Shown here piece by piece: positions 1-5,429 of a stretch of 5,429 nt of DNA. Within the stretch, counting starts at the first letter, position 1. The number at the start of each line of letters is the position of its first letter. Source of the DNA: an uncultured Ruminococcus sp. (GTDB lineage: Bacteria; Bacillota; Clostridia; Oscillospirales; Acutalibacteraceae); NCBI GenBank assembly GCA_902773165.1, contig CACYDO010000008.1:1-5429 (forward strand), written 5' to 3'. The translations under genes were made by a program, and so were the position numbers. The notes beneath the pieces were generated by a model. That model ran no database searches and was not told the DNA's origin. It was given only the letters and a program-made list of their open reading frames with translations.

Positions 1-35
1 AATAATCAAGATATAACCAATTACAAAATATCAAC

Positions 36-41
36 GGAGGT
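36..41 (+). promoter_or_regulatory. Ribosome binding site fixing a GTG start
   Basis: GGAGGT lies 7 nt before the GTG at 49, which is near-ideal spacing. The first in-frame ATG (172) has no Shine-Dalgarno sequence upstream, so this site decides in favour of the GTG start and of the Lys-rich N-terminal extension of the protein. Confidence 0.85.
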
Positions 42-48
42 AGCAAAA

Positions 49-1704
49 GTGAGTAAAAAAAAGCAAAATAAGGCTGCTGCTTCGCAAAGTGCGAATACGG
101 CTGCCCGGACTGTGACTAAAAAAGAAAAGGAAAAGGGAGGAGAAGCGGTAAAAACTCCGCTCAGACTCTCAATGCATGAAAAATTTGCTGATCTGTTTGT
201 TATCAGTATGTTTGCGATTTTTCCGATCTATATGACAAACAAACTGTTTAATGTAAGAAAAGACAGGCTTCATTACTTTGTAGTAACAACCTTTGTGCTG
301 CTCTTCTTTATTCTTGCAACTTATATCTGCGGAATTGATAAGGAGCGGTGGCCGAAAAATCTCTTTAAAATTTCTGTGCCGGATGGCGCGTTTATAAGCT
401 TTGTTGTCGTTTGTCTTATTTCTGCTATTCTCTCTGAGTACGGCGAGAAAGCTTTTACCGGATCGGGCGGACGTGACAGCGGTTTTTATCTGATGGCTAT
501 GTATTTTCTGTGCTATCTGTTGGTTTCACGTTATTTCCGTTACCGTGAAGCTGTATTCGCAGCATTTGCGATTATGTCAAGTATTGTCTGCTTTATCGCT
601 TTGCTGCATGAGTTCTGGATCGATCCGTTCGCTATCATTGTAGATATCAAGGAAGAGCAGCAGAAGGATTTTATCACAACTATCGGCAACATAAACATGT
701 TCTCAGGTTTTGCCTGCGTTTCGCTTCCTGTTTGCGTGGCTCTTGCTGTTATTGCAAAGGATAAGATAACAACCGCATTCTACTGCCTTACGGCAGGTCT
801 TAACATAATTGGTCTTGTTGTCGCAAACAGCTTGAGCGGATATTTCGGATTTGTAGCATTCATGGCAATTCTTTTTGTATATTGCTGCGGAAGTGCGCAC
901 AGAATATTTAAATTCCTGCTTACATGCACTGCTATGGCGGCGTCTATCAAGCTTATAAGACTGCTTGCTTATATTTGCCACGATAACTTTAAAAATCTGG
1001 AGGATATTTCGTATTTTCTCGTTTATGACAACAGGGTTTTCTATATTATAGGCGGTCTGGCGCTGCTTACAGTGCTTGCATACCTTCTCGACAGAAAATT
1101 CGGAGATAATCACAGCCCCAAAGCAATACAAATATTGGCAGGCCTTCTCGTTGGTCTGGCAGCCGCAGCTGTTTTAGGTGTATTTATTTATTTCAGCTTC
1201 ATAGATAAAGAAACAGATCTCGGAAAGTTTTCAAAAATACTTCGTCTTAACGATCAGTGGGGTACTCACCGTGGTTATGCATGGATAAGAGGATTTGAAC
1301 TTTTCCATACAAAGGGCTGGAAGAACATACTCGTTGGTTCGGGTCCTGATACTTTCGGTCAGGTTATCAAAGCTGTTTACCGTCAGGATATGCTTGATCG
1401 TCACGGCAGCGTGTTTGATACTGCGCACAACGAATTCCTTAATTACCTCGTAACAACAGGTATTCTTGGATTCGCTTCCTATATACTGCTGATCCTTGCG
1501 GTTTTGTTCAGAGCGATCAGAAGATGTAAATTTGACAGCACGATGATTATTGTTATCCTTTCAATCGTAGGATATGCGTCTCAGTCAATCTTTAACCTCG
1601 CTACACCGATCATCACTCCGTTTATCTTCTTGTTCTTGGCTCTTGCAGAAGCTATGATACGCGCTGTCGATGAATCAAAAGCCGAGGCAGCTGTAAAAGA
1701 ATAA
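49..1704 (+). CDS. O-antigen ligase/polymerase (Wzy_C) superfamily membrane protein
   Basis: Probable integral membrane enzyme that polymerises or transfers lipid-linked glycans on the outer face of the cytoplasmic membrane. Seen: 551 residues; a hydrophilic Lys/Ala-rich cytoplasmic N-terminus (about 1-40); then roughly 13-14 hydrophobic segments between about 48 and 537. A large polar loop (about 384-465) lies between late membrane segments and carries the family-like pattern: GTHRGYAWIRGFELF (405-419), GSGPDTF (430-436) and AHNEFLNYLVTTGILG (459-474). The His-Asn pair at 460-461 matches the conserved HN of WaaL/Wzy_C proteins. GNINMFSGF (213-221) resembles the GNxNxF motif before the middle membrane segments. 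Family knowledge: Wzy_C covers WaaL ligases, Wzy polymerases, TuaE-like teichuronic acid polymerases and PglL-type glycosyltransferases. In a Gram-positive host a true O-antigen ligase role is unlikely; a capsule, exopolysaccharide or wall-glycan role is inferred. No glycosyltransferase neighbour is visible to name the substrate. The start is GTG, supported by GGAGGT. The gene is intact. Confidence 0.85.
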   Translation: MSKKKQNKAAASQSANTAARTVTKKEKEKGGEAVKTPLRLSMHEKFADLFVISMFAIFPIYMTNKLFNVRKDRLHYFVVTTFVLLFFILATYICGIDKERWPKNLFKISVPDGAFISFVVVCLISAILSEYGEKAFTGSGGRDSGFYLMAMYFLCYLLVSRYFRYREAVFAAFAIMSSIVCFIALLHEFWIDPFAIIVDIKEEQQKDFITTIGNINMFSGFACVSLPVCVALAVIAKDKITTAFYCLTAGLNIIGLVVANSLSGYFGFVAFMAILFVYCCGSAHRIFKFLLTCTAMAASIKLIRLLAYICHDNFKNLEDISYFLVYDNRVFYIIGGLALLTVLAYLLDRKFGDNHSPKAIQILAGLLVGLAAAAVLGVFIYFSFIDKETDLGKFSKILRLNDQWGTHRGYAWIRGFELFHTKGWKNILVGSGPDTFGQVIKAVYRQDMLDRHGSVFDTAHNEFLNYLVTTGILGFASYILLILAVLFRAIRRCKFDSTMIIVILSIVGYASQSIFNLATPIITPFIFLFLALAEAMIRAVDESKAEAAVKE

Positions 1705-1731
1705 TCTTTGCATAAAAATAAAAGTCGGTAA

Positions 1732-1770
1732 ATTCCCCGATAAAAAATGTGTTGTTTTTTATCGGGGAAT
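1732..1770 (+). terminator. Perfect 16-bp inverted repeat; possible terminator or attenuator
   Basis: Arms 1732-1747 and 1755-1770 are exact reverse complements (ATTCCCCGATAAAAAA on the left) around a 7-nt loop TGTGTTG. The GC-rich part is at the base of the stem and the A6/T6 part is next to the loop. It begins 28 nt after the stop of the upstream gene and ends 14 nt before the ribosome site of the next one. It is not a textbook intrinsic terminator: no T-run follows the stem, only the moderately T-rich AGTATTATTCCTTT. It may terminate or process the upstream transcript, protect the 5' end of the transporter mRNA, or act as an attenuator. TCGG at 1725-1728 can pair with CCGA at 1737-1740 as a weak competing stem. 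The structure is certain; the function is inferred. Confidence 0.5.
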
Positions 1771-1784
1771 AGTATTATTCCTTT

Positions 1785-1790
1785 GGAGGT
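1785..1790 (+). promoter_or_regulatory. Ribosome binding site fixing a TTG start
   Basis: GGAGGT sits 6 nt before the TTG at 1797. The next in-frame ATG (1863) would remove the start of the first membrane helix and has no Shine-Dalgarno sequence, so the TTG start is well supported. Confidence 0.85.
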
Positions 1791-1796
1791 TTTATT

Positions 1797-3524
1797 TTGA
1801 AGAAGCTTTTGCGTTTTCTTCGGGATTACAGAAAAGAAGCATTTCTTTCTCCGTTTTTTAAAATGGTGGAAGCAATTTTTGAATTGCTTGTTCCCCTCGC
1901 TGTTGCGGCGATCGTAGATAACGGTATAGGGCGCTCGGATACAGCTTTTACGATAAAAATGGTTATTGTAATGGCATGCCTGGCGGTAGTAGGTCTTATA
2001 AGCTCATTGACTGCACAGTATTTTGCTGCAAAAGCGGCTATAAATTTTACCGCTAAGGTGCGCCATGCGCTGTTTGAACATATACAGAAGCTCTCTTATA
2101 CTCAGCTCGATCAGCTCGGCTCGCCTACGTTGATAACAAGGCTTACAAGCGACTTAAATCAGCTCCAGAACGGTGTTAATATGACTCTGAGGCTGTTTCT
2201 TCGCTCTCCGTTTATCGTTTTCGGAGCAATGATCATGGCGTTTACGATAGATAAACATGCCGCGCTGATCTTTGTCGGAACGATCATTCTGCTGTCAGTT
2301 GTCGTGTTTGGAATTATGCTCATATGCATTCCGCTATACGAAAAAATACAGCGCAGTCTTGATGATGTTTTGCTGATCGCAAGAGAAAATCTCTTGGGCG
2401 TTCGCGTGATAAGAGCGTTTTGCCGTGAGCAGGCTGAGGAAGATGAATTTAAGGATAAAAACGATTTCCTTACGTCGCTGCAAAACTTTACCGGAAGAAT
2501 ATCCGCCCTTATGAATCCTCTTACGCTGATGATCGTTAATGCAGCGATCATTATCCTTATCTATGTCGGCGCGGTTCAGGTCAATACAGGCGCGTTAACA
2601 ACAGGCGCGGTCGTTGCGCTGTATAATTATCTTTCTCAGATTCTTGTTGAGCTTATAAAGCTTGCTAACCTGATTATAAGCATTACAAAATCAGCAGCCT
2701 GCGGCGACAGAGTAGAAGCAATTTTAGAGATAGAACCGGATATGACATTTCCCGATGAAACGGCAGAACCAAGTAAGAGCGAATATTTTGTAGAACTCGA
2801 TCACGTATCACTGCGCTATAAAGGCGCGGCAAAAAATTCCCTTTCCGATATCTCGCTAAAGGTCAGACGCGGTGAAACAATAGGTATTATCGGCGGAACA
2901 GGATCCGGAAAAACCTCTCTTGTAAATATTATCGCGCGCTTTTACGATGTTACCGAGGGTGAGATCAGAATAGGCGGAGTGGATATTAAAAAATATTCCC
3001 GTGAACGTCTTCGCAGCTTTTTCGGCATAGTTCCTCAAAAAGCAACTCTTTTTAAAGGCAGCGTCCGCGAAAATATAAAATGGGGCAAACCCGACGCAGA
3101 TGACACCGAGATCATGAATGCGCTCGAATCTGCTCAGGCAAAGGAATTTATCGAGAAAAATAACGATGGTCTGGATCATATGATAGATCAGAATGGAAGA
3201 AATCTCTCCGGCGGTCAGCGTCAGCGTATGACGATAGCAAGAGCGCTTGTCGGTGATCCCGATATTCTGATTCTTGACGACAGCTCCTCTGCACTCGATT
3301 TTGCAACGGACGCTGCACTTCGCCGTGCATTAAGAAACAACTTCGGAGATAAAACTGTTTTTATCGTTTCTCAGAGAGCCTCTTCTATAATGTACGCCGA
3401 TCAGATCGTTGTACTCGATGACGGAGAGGCTGTTGGTATCGGTACTCACGATAAGCTTATCAAGGATTGCGGCGTGTATAAAGAAATATACGATTCGCAG
3501 TATAAAAAGGAGGCGGTATCATGA
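1797..3524 (+). CDS. ABC exporter half-transporter, degenerate-ATPase subunit (BmrC/LmrC/TM287-like)
   Basis: First subunit of a probable heterodimeric ABC exporter that pumps drugs, lipids or peptides out across the cytoplasmic membrane. Seen: 575 residues; six-helix membrane domain (about 15-300), then an ATPase domain (about 330-570). Nucleotide-site motifs: A-loop Tyr341, Walker A GGTGSGKT (366-373), Q-loop Gln414, GSVRENI (421-427), canonical signature LSGGQ (470-474), Walker B ILILD ending at Asp494, D-loop SALD (498-501). Two key residues are changed: the position after Walker B is Asp495 rather than Glu, and the switch-His position is Gln526 (SQRASS instead of AHRLST). In characterised heterodimers (BmrC, LmrC, TM287) an Asp replacing the catalytic Glu marks the subunit whose Walker motifs build the weakly active site, while its LSGGQ serves the partner's active site. 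It overlaps the partner gene by 4 nt. It starts at TTG with a good ribosome site. The substrate cannot be told from sequence, and the family has many paralogues, so no symbol is assigned. Confidence 0.93.
   Translation: MKKLLRFLRDYRKEAFLSPFFKMVEAIFELLVPLAVAAIVDNGIGRSDTAFTIKMVIVMACLAVVGLISSLTAQYFAAKAAINFTAKVRHALFEHIQKLSYTQLDQLGSPTLITRLTSDLNQLQNGVNMTLRLFLRSPFIVFGAMIMAFTIDKHAALIFVGTIILLSVVVFGIMLICIPLYEKIQRSLDDVLLIARENLLGVRVIRAFCREQAEEDEFKDKNDFLTSLQNFTGRISALMNPLTLMIVNAAIIILIYVGAVQVNTGALTTGAVVALYNYLSQILVELIKLANLIISITKSAACGDRVEAILEIEPDMTFPDETAEPSKSEYFVELDHVSLRYKGAAKNSLSDISLKVRRGETIGIIGGTGSGKTSLVNIIARFYDVTEGEIRIGGVDIKKYSRERLRSFFGIVPQKATLFKGSVRENIKWGKPDADDTEIMNALESAQAKEFIEKNNDGLDHMIDQNGRNLSGGQRQRMTIARALVGDPDILILDDSSSALDFATDAALRRALRNNFGDKTVFIVSQRASSIMYADQIVVLDDGEAVGIGTHDKLIKDCGVYKEIYDSQYKKEAVS
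3507..3513 (+). promoter_or_regulatory. Ribosome binding site inside the upstream gene, coupled start
   Basis: AAGGAGG lies within the last codons of the first ABC gene, 7 nt before the ATG at 3521. That ATG overlaps the upstream TGA as ATGA (3521-3524). The arrangement predicts translational coupling and near-equal synthesis of the two subunits. Confidence 0.85.
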
Positions 3525-5296
3525 AGGAGAAAAAATCTGCCTCCGAAAGCAGGGCTGCGCTGAAAAAAACGCTTTCCTATGTTTCACGACATAAAATATT
3601 GATAATTATTTCGATCCTGCTCGCTGCCGGAACGGTCGCCTTTACGCTCTATATACCTATACTGATAGGTCACGCGATTGACAGCATTATAGGTGTGGGA
3701 AAGGTGGATTTTGAAAAAATTATCCAGATACTTCTTGAAACCGGTATATTTGTCATCGCAACTGCCGTTATGCAGTGGGTGATGAATATGATAAACAACC
3801 GCATAACCTTTCAGGTCGTCCGCGATATACGTACAGAAGCGTTTGAAAAGCTGCAAAGTCTTCCGCTTTCGTATATTGATTCTCATGAACACGGAGACAT
3901 TGTCAGCCGTGTGATCGCAGATGTCGATCAATTTGCCGATGGATTATTGATGGGATTTACCCAGTTTTTTACCGGTATAATTACGATAATAGGAACTCTT
4001 TTTTTCATGCTGACGCTGGACTGGAGAATAACGCTGATCGTAGTGCTGCTCACTCCGCTTTCACTGCTGATAGCACGCGGTATTTCCAAAAGCTCTTATC
4101 AATATTTTAAGAAGCAGTCGGAAATACGAGGAGAACAGACTTCACTTATAGATGAAACGATCGTTAATCAGAAGACTGTAAAGGCTTTTTCGCACGAAGA
4201 AATATCTATCGATAAATTTGACGAGATAAACGAAAGACTGACTGACGCTTCTGTAAAGGCTGTGTTTATTTCTTCGCTTACAAATCCTTCCACACGTTTT
4301 GTTAACAGCCTTATTTACGCAGCGGTTGCGCTTTCCGGTGCGATAGCTATAATTAAATGGGATTTAATAACCGTCGGTGAGCTTACATCTTTTTTGAGCT
4401 ATGCAAATCAGTACACAAAGCCGTTCAACGAAATATCAGGTGTAGTAACCGAGCTGCAAAATGCGCTTGCATGTGCAGCACGTGTTTTTGAGCTTATTGA
4501 AGCGCAGCCGCAGATTCCCGATAGTGATGACGCTCTGGTTCTGGATGATGTAAAGGGCAGAGTATCGCTTGAAAACATATATTTTTCCTATGCTCCCGAA
4601 AAAAAGCTCATTGAAGGTTTTTCTCTTGATGTTTCTCCGGGAACGCGTGTTGCAATTGTCGGGCCGACAGGCTGCGGAAAAACAACGCTGATAAATCTGC
4701 TTATGCGATTTTATGATACTGACAGCGGCATCATTTCTGTAGATGGAAACAGCATTAAAGATATTACGCGCCGCAGTCTGCGCACAAGCTACGGCATGGT
4801 TCTCCAGGAAACATGGATAAAAACGGGAACTGTCCGCGAAAATATTATTATGGGAAAACCCGGCGCGACTGACGAGGAAATAGAAGCAGCTGCCCACGCT
4901 ACTCACGCCGACAGATTTATAAAACGGCTGCCCGAGGGATATGATACCGTTATCGACGATTCAAGCTCACTTTCACAGGGGCAGAAGCAGCTGCTTTGCA
5001 TTACGCGCGTCATGCTTTCGCTGCCGCCGATGCTGATACTTGATGAAGCTACATCTTCTATAGATACGCGCACAGAGGCGATAATTCAGTCTTCATTTGC
5101 GAAGATGATGAAGGGGAGAACAAGCTTTATTGTAGCTCACAGGCTTTCGACAATTCGTGAAGCGGACGTAATACTCGTTATGAAGGACGGCAATGTTATT
5201 GAACAAGGCAGTCATACGGAATTGCTTGAAAAGAATGGCTTTTATGCAATGCTCTATCACAGTCAATTCGACCGGCTTGCCGGGCAAGCGCCCTGA
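3521..5296 (+). CDS. ABC exporter half-transporter, catalytic subunit (BmrD/LmrD/TM288-like)
   Basis: Second subunit of the heterodimeric exporter. Seen: 591 residues; a basic N-terminus, six-helix membrane domain (about 25-315), then an ATPase domain (about 345-580). Motifs: A-loop Tyr357, Walker A GPTGCGKT (381-388), Q-loop Gln429, GTVREN (436-441), Walker B MLILD ending at Asp508, catalytic Glu509, D-loop SSID (512-515), switch His540 in AHRLST. The signature is degenerate: LSQGQ (484-488) with Gln for the first Gly. This is the mirror image of the partner: its Walker A/B, Glu and His plus the partner's LSGGQ make the working ATP site, and its LSQGQ falls in the degenerate site. TM288-type subunits carry the same LSQGQ. 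It is shorter than Bacillus subtilis BmrD, which has extra sequence, so a generic MdlB-like exporter name is safer. Oddity: the coding sequence runs into the repeat at 5289, so the final codon and the stop codon are repeat DNA. The tail RLAGQAP (585-591) uses GC-rich codons and follows HSQF, a typical family ending. It may be a recently acquired C-terminus. Confidence 0.93.
   Translation: MKEKKSASESRAALKKTLSYVSRHKILIIISILLAAGTVAFTLYIPILIGHAIDSIIGVGKVDFEKIIQILLETGIFVIATAVMQWVMNMINNRITFQVVRDIRTEAFEKLQSLPLSYIDSHEHGDIVSRVIADVDQFADGLLMGFTQFFTGIITIIGTLFFMLTLDWRITLIVVLLTPLSLLIARGISKSSYQYFKKQSEIRGEQTSLIDETIVNQKTVKAFSHEEISIDKFDEINERLTDASVKAVFISSLTNPSTRFVNSLIYAAVALSGAIAIIKWDLITVGELTSFLSYANQYTKPFNEISGVVTELQNALACAARVFELIEAQPQIPDSDDALVLDDVKGRVSLENIYFSYAPEKKLIEGFSLDVSPGTRVAIVGPTGCGKTTLINLLMRFYDTDSGIISVDGNSIKDITRRSLRTSYGMVLQETWIKTGTVRENIIMGKPGATDEEIEAAAHATHADRFIKRLPEGYDTVIDDSSSLSQGQKQLLCITRVMLSLPPMLILDEATSSIDTRTEAIIQSSFAKMMKGRTSFIVAHRLSTIREADVILVMKDGNVIEQGSHTELLEKNGFYAMLYHSQFDRLAGQAP
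5275..5289 (+). repeat. GC-rich palindrome at the end of the second ABC gene
   Basis: GCTTGC (5275-5280) and GCAAGC (5284-5289) are exact reverse complements around CGG, which gives a small stable hairpin within the last seven codons of the gene. It directly abuts and shares one base with the first 44-nt repeat copy. The second copy has a different palindrome in the same place, which suggests that the palindrome belongs to the repeat element. Confidence 0.6.
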
Positions 5297-5332
5297 GAAC
5301 ATCCGCACTGCAAAAGTGGCAGACGCGGTAAT
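5289..5332 (+). repeat. 44-nt direct repeat, copy 1 (contains the stop codon of the upstream gene)
   Basis: Begins CGCCCTGAGAACAT and ends GACGCGGTAAT. It matches 5386-5429 at 42 of 44 positions (differences at 5303 C/A and 5329 T/C); the offset is 97 nt. GC is 25/44 (57%), visibly above the surrounding coding sequence. It can fold as CCGC (5303-5306) with GCGG (5325-5328) and CTGC (5308-5311) with GCAG (5319-5322), with loop AAAAGTG. A competing stem CACT/AGTG (5306-5309/5315-5318) is also possible. No T-run follows, so it is not a standard intrinsic terminator, although it is the only structure seen after the operon. Family identity is not recognised; a dispersed intergenic (REP- or MITE-like) or short tandem element is inferred. 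Confidence 0.8.
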
Positions 5333-5369
5333 AAGTTGTCGTCTACCATAAATTTAATCGGAACAGCCC

Positions 5370-5385
5370 GTGGCCGCTTGGCCAC
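5370..5385 (+). repeat. Perfect 6-bp palindrome with GCTT loop preceding repeat copy 2
   Basis: GTGGCC (5370-5375) pairs exactly with GGCCAC (5380-5385) around the tetraloop GCTT. It ends at the base before repeat copy 2, the same position relative to the repeat as the palindrome at 5275-5289 has to copy 1. The stem sequence differs but the fold is kept. Confidence 0.6.
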
Positions 5386-5429
5386 CGCCCTGAGAACATA
5401 CGCACTGCAAAAGTGGCAGACGCGGCAAT
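5386..5429 (+). repeat. 44-nt direct repeat, copy 2 (reaches window end)
   Basis: Second copy of the sequence at 5289-5332, with two substitutions. The A at 5400 removes the outermost pair of the CCGC/GCGG stem seen in copy 1; the remaining CGC/GCG (5401-5403/5422-5424) and CTGC/GCAG (5405-5408/5416-5419) pairs are intact. The match continues to the last base of the window, so the true repeat may be longer and further copies may follow. The 53 nt between the copies (5333-5385) hold no gene that I can support. Confidence 0.8.

Noticed and set aside
12..17. TATAAC as a -10 promoter element
   Set aside because: It matches 5/6 of the consensus, but any -35 element would lie before the window, and the region is AT-rich enough for chance matches.
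703..1131. Minus-strand frame of 142 codons
   Set aside because: It is antisense to the membrane-spanning part of the Wzy_C-like protein, has no recognisable domain and is rich in Cys/Lys/Asn as expected from reversed membrane codons.
1705..1796. Separate promoter for the exporter operon
   Set aside because: TTGCAT (1708-1713) matches only 3/6 of a -35 box, and no -10-like hexamer lies at 16-18 nt; GATAAA (1739-1744) is too far away and inside the hairpin stem.
3409..3594. Plus-strand frame of 61 codons across the junction of the two ABC genes
   Set aside because: It is out of frame with both genuine genes and overlaps both of them; the ATGA overlap and AAGGAGG site already explain the junction.
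4436..4906. Minus-strand frame of 156 codons
   Set aside because: It is antisense to the linker and Walker A region of the catalytic ABC subunit. It has no ribosome site or known motif, and the sense strand is clearly the coding one.
5093..5308. Minus-strand frame of 71 codons beginning at GTG
   Set aside because: It lies almost wholly antisense to the conserved ATPase domain and has no ribosome site. In both repeat copies the minus strand can be read as ASATFAVRMFSGR, but the 97-nt period puts the copies in different frames and the peptides diverge at once, so coding is not supported.
5289..5429. CRISPR array
   Set aside because: Only two repeat copies are visible, with a 44-nt repeat and a 53-nt gap. 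The first copy overlaps a coding sequence and its stop codon, and no cas gene is present. The gap also contains a palindrome that looks tied to the repeat rather than to a random spacer.

Overview
The window reads as chromosomal DNA from a low- to mid-GC Gram-positive anaerobe, most likely a Clostridia/Oscillospiraceae (Ruminococcus-like) gut bacterium. This is an inference from strong GGAGG-type ribosome sites, use of GTG and TTG starts, AT-leaning codons and the protein families present. No marker gene fixes the taxon. All three genes lie on the + strand and are intact; together they fill about 95% of the window.

Region 1 (1-1704): a 48-nt leader with a good ribosome site, then a polytopic membrane protein of the O-antigen ligase/polymerase (Wzy_C) superfamily, beginning at GTG. 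Region 2 (1705-1796): a 92-nt gap dominated by a perfect 16-bp inverted repeat, followed by the ribosome site of the next gene. A 17-codon ATG reading frame starts inside the hairpin and ends on the TTG start of the next gene. Region 3 (1797-5296): two ABC exporter half-transporters joined by a 4-nt ATGA overlap. Each has a membrane domain followed by an ATPase domain. Their motif defects are complementary. The first keeps LSGGQ but has Asp for the catalytic Glu and Gln for the switch His. The second has Glu and His but a degenerate LSQGQ. This is the signature of a heterodimeric exporter of the BmrCD/LmrCD/TM287-288 type, with one working and one degenerate ATP site.

Region 4 (5289-5429): a 44-nt sequence occurs twice at a 97-nt period with 42/44 identity, each copy immediately preceded by a different short GC-rich palindrome. 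The first copy supplies the last codon and the stop codon of the second ABC gene; the second copy reaches the window edge. This repeat is the least explained part of the window and the best lead for something undescribed.

The two ABC subunits should form one inner-membrane efflux pump. The Wzy_C-like protein probably acts on the outer face of the same membrane in surface glycan assembly. Whether it shares transcription or function with the pump is unclear, because the hairpin lies between them. Apart from the repeat and the hairpin/mini-ORF junction, the genes belong to well-known families.
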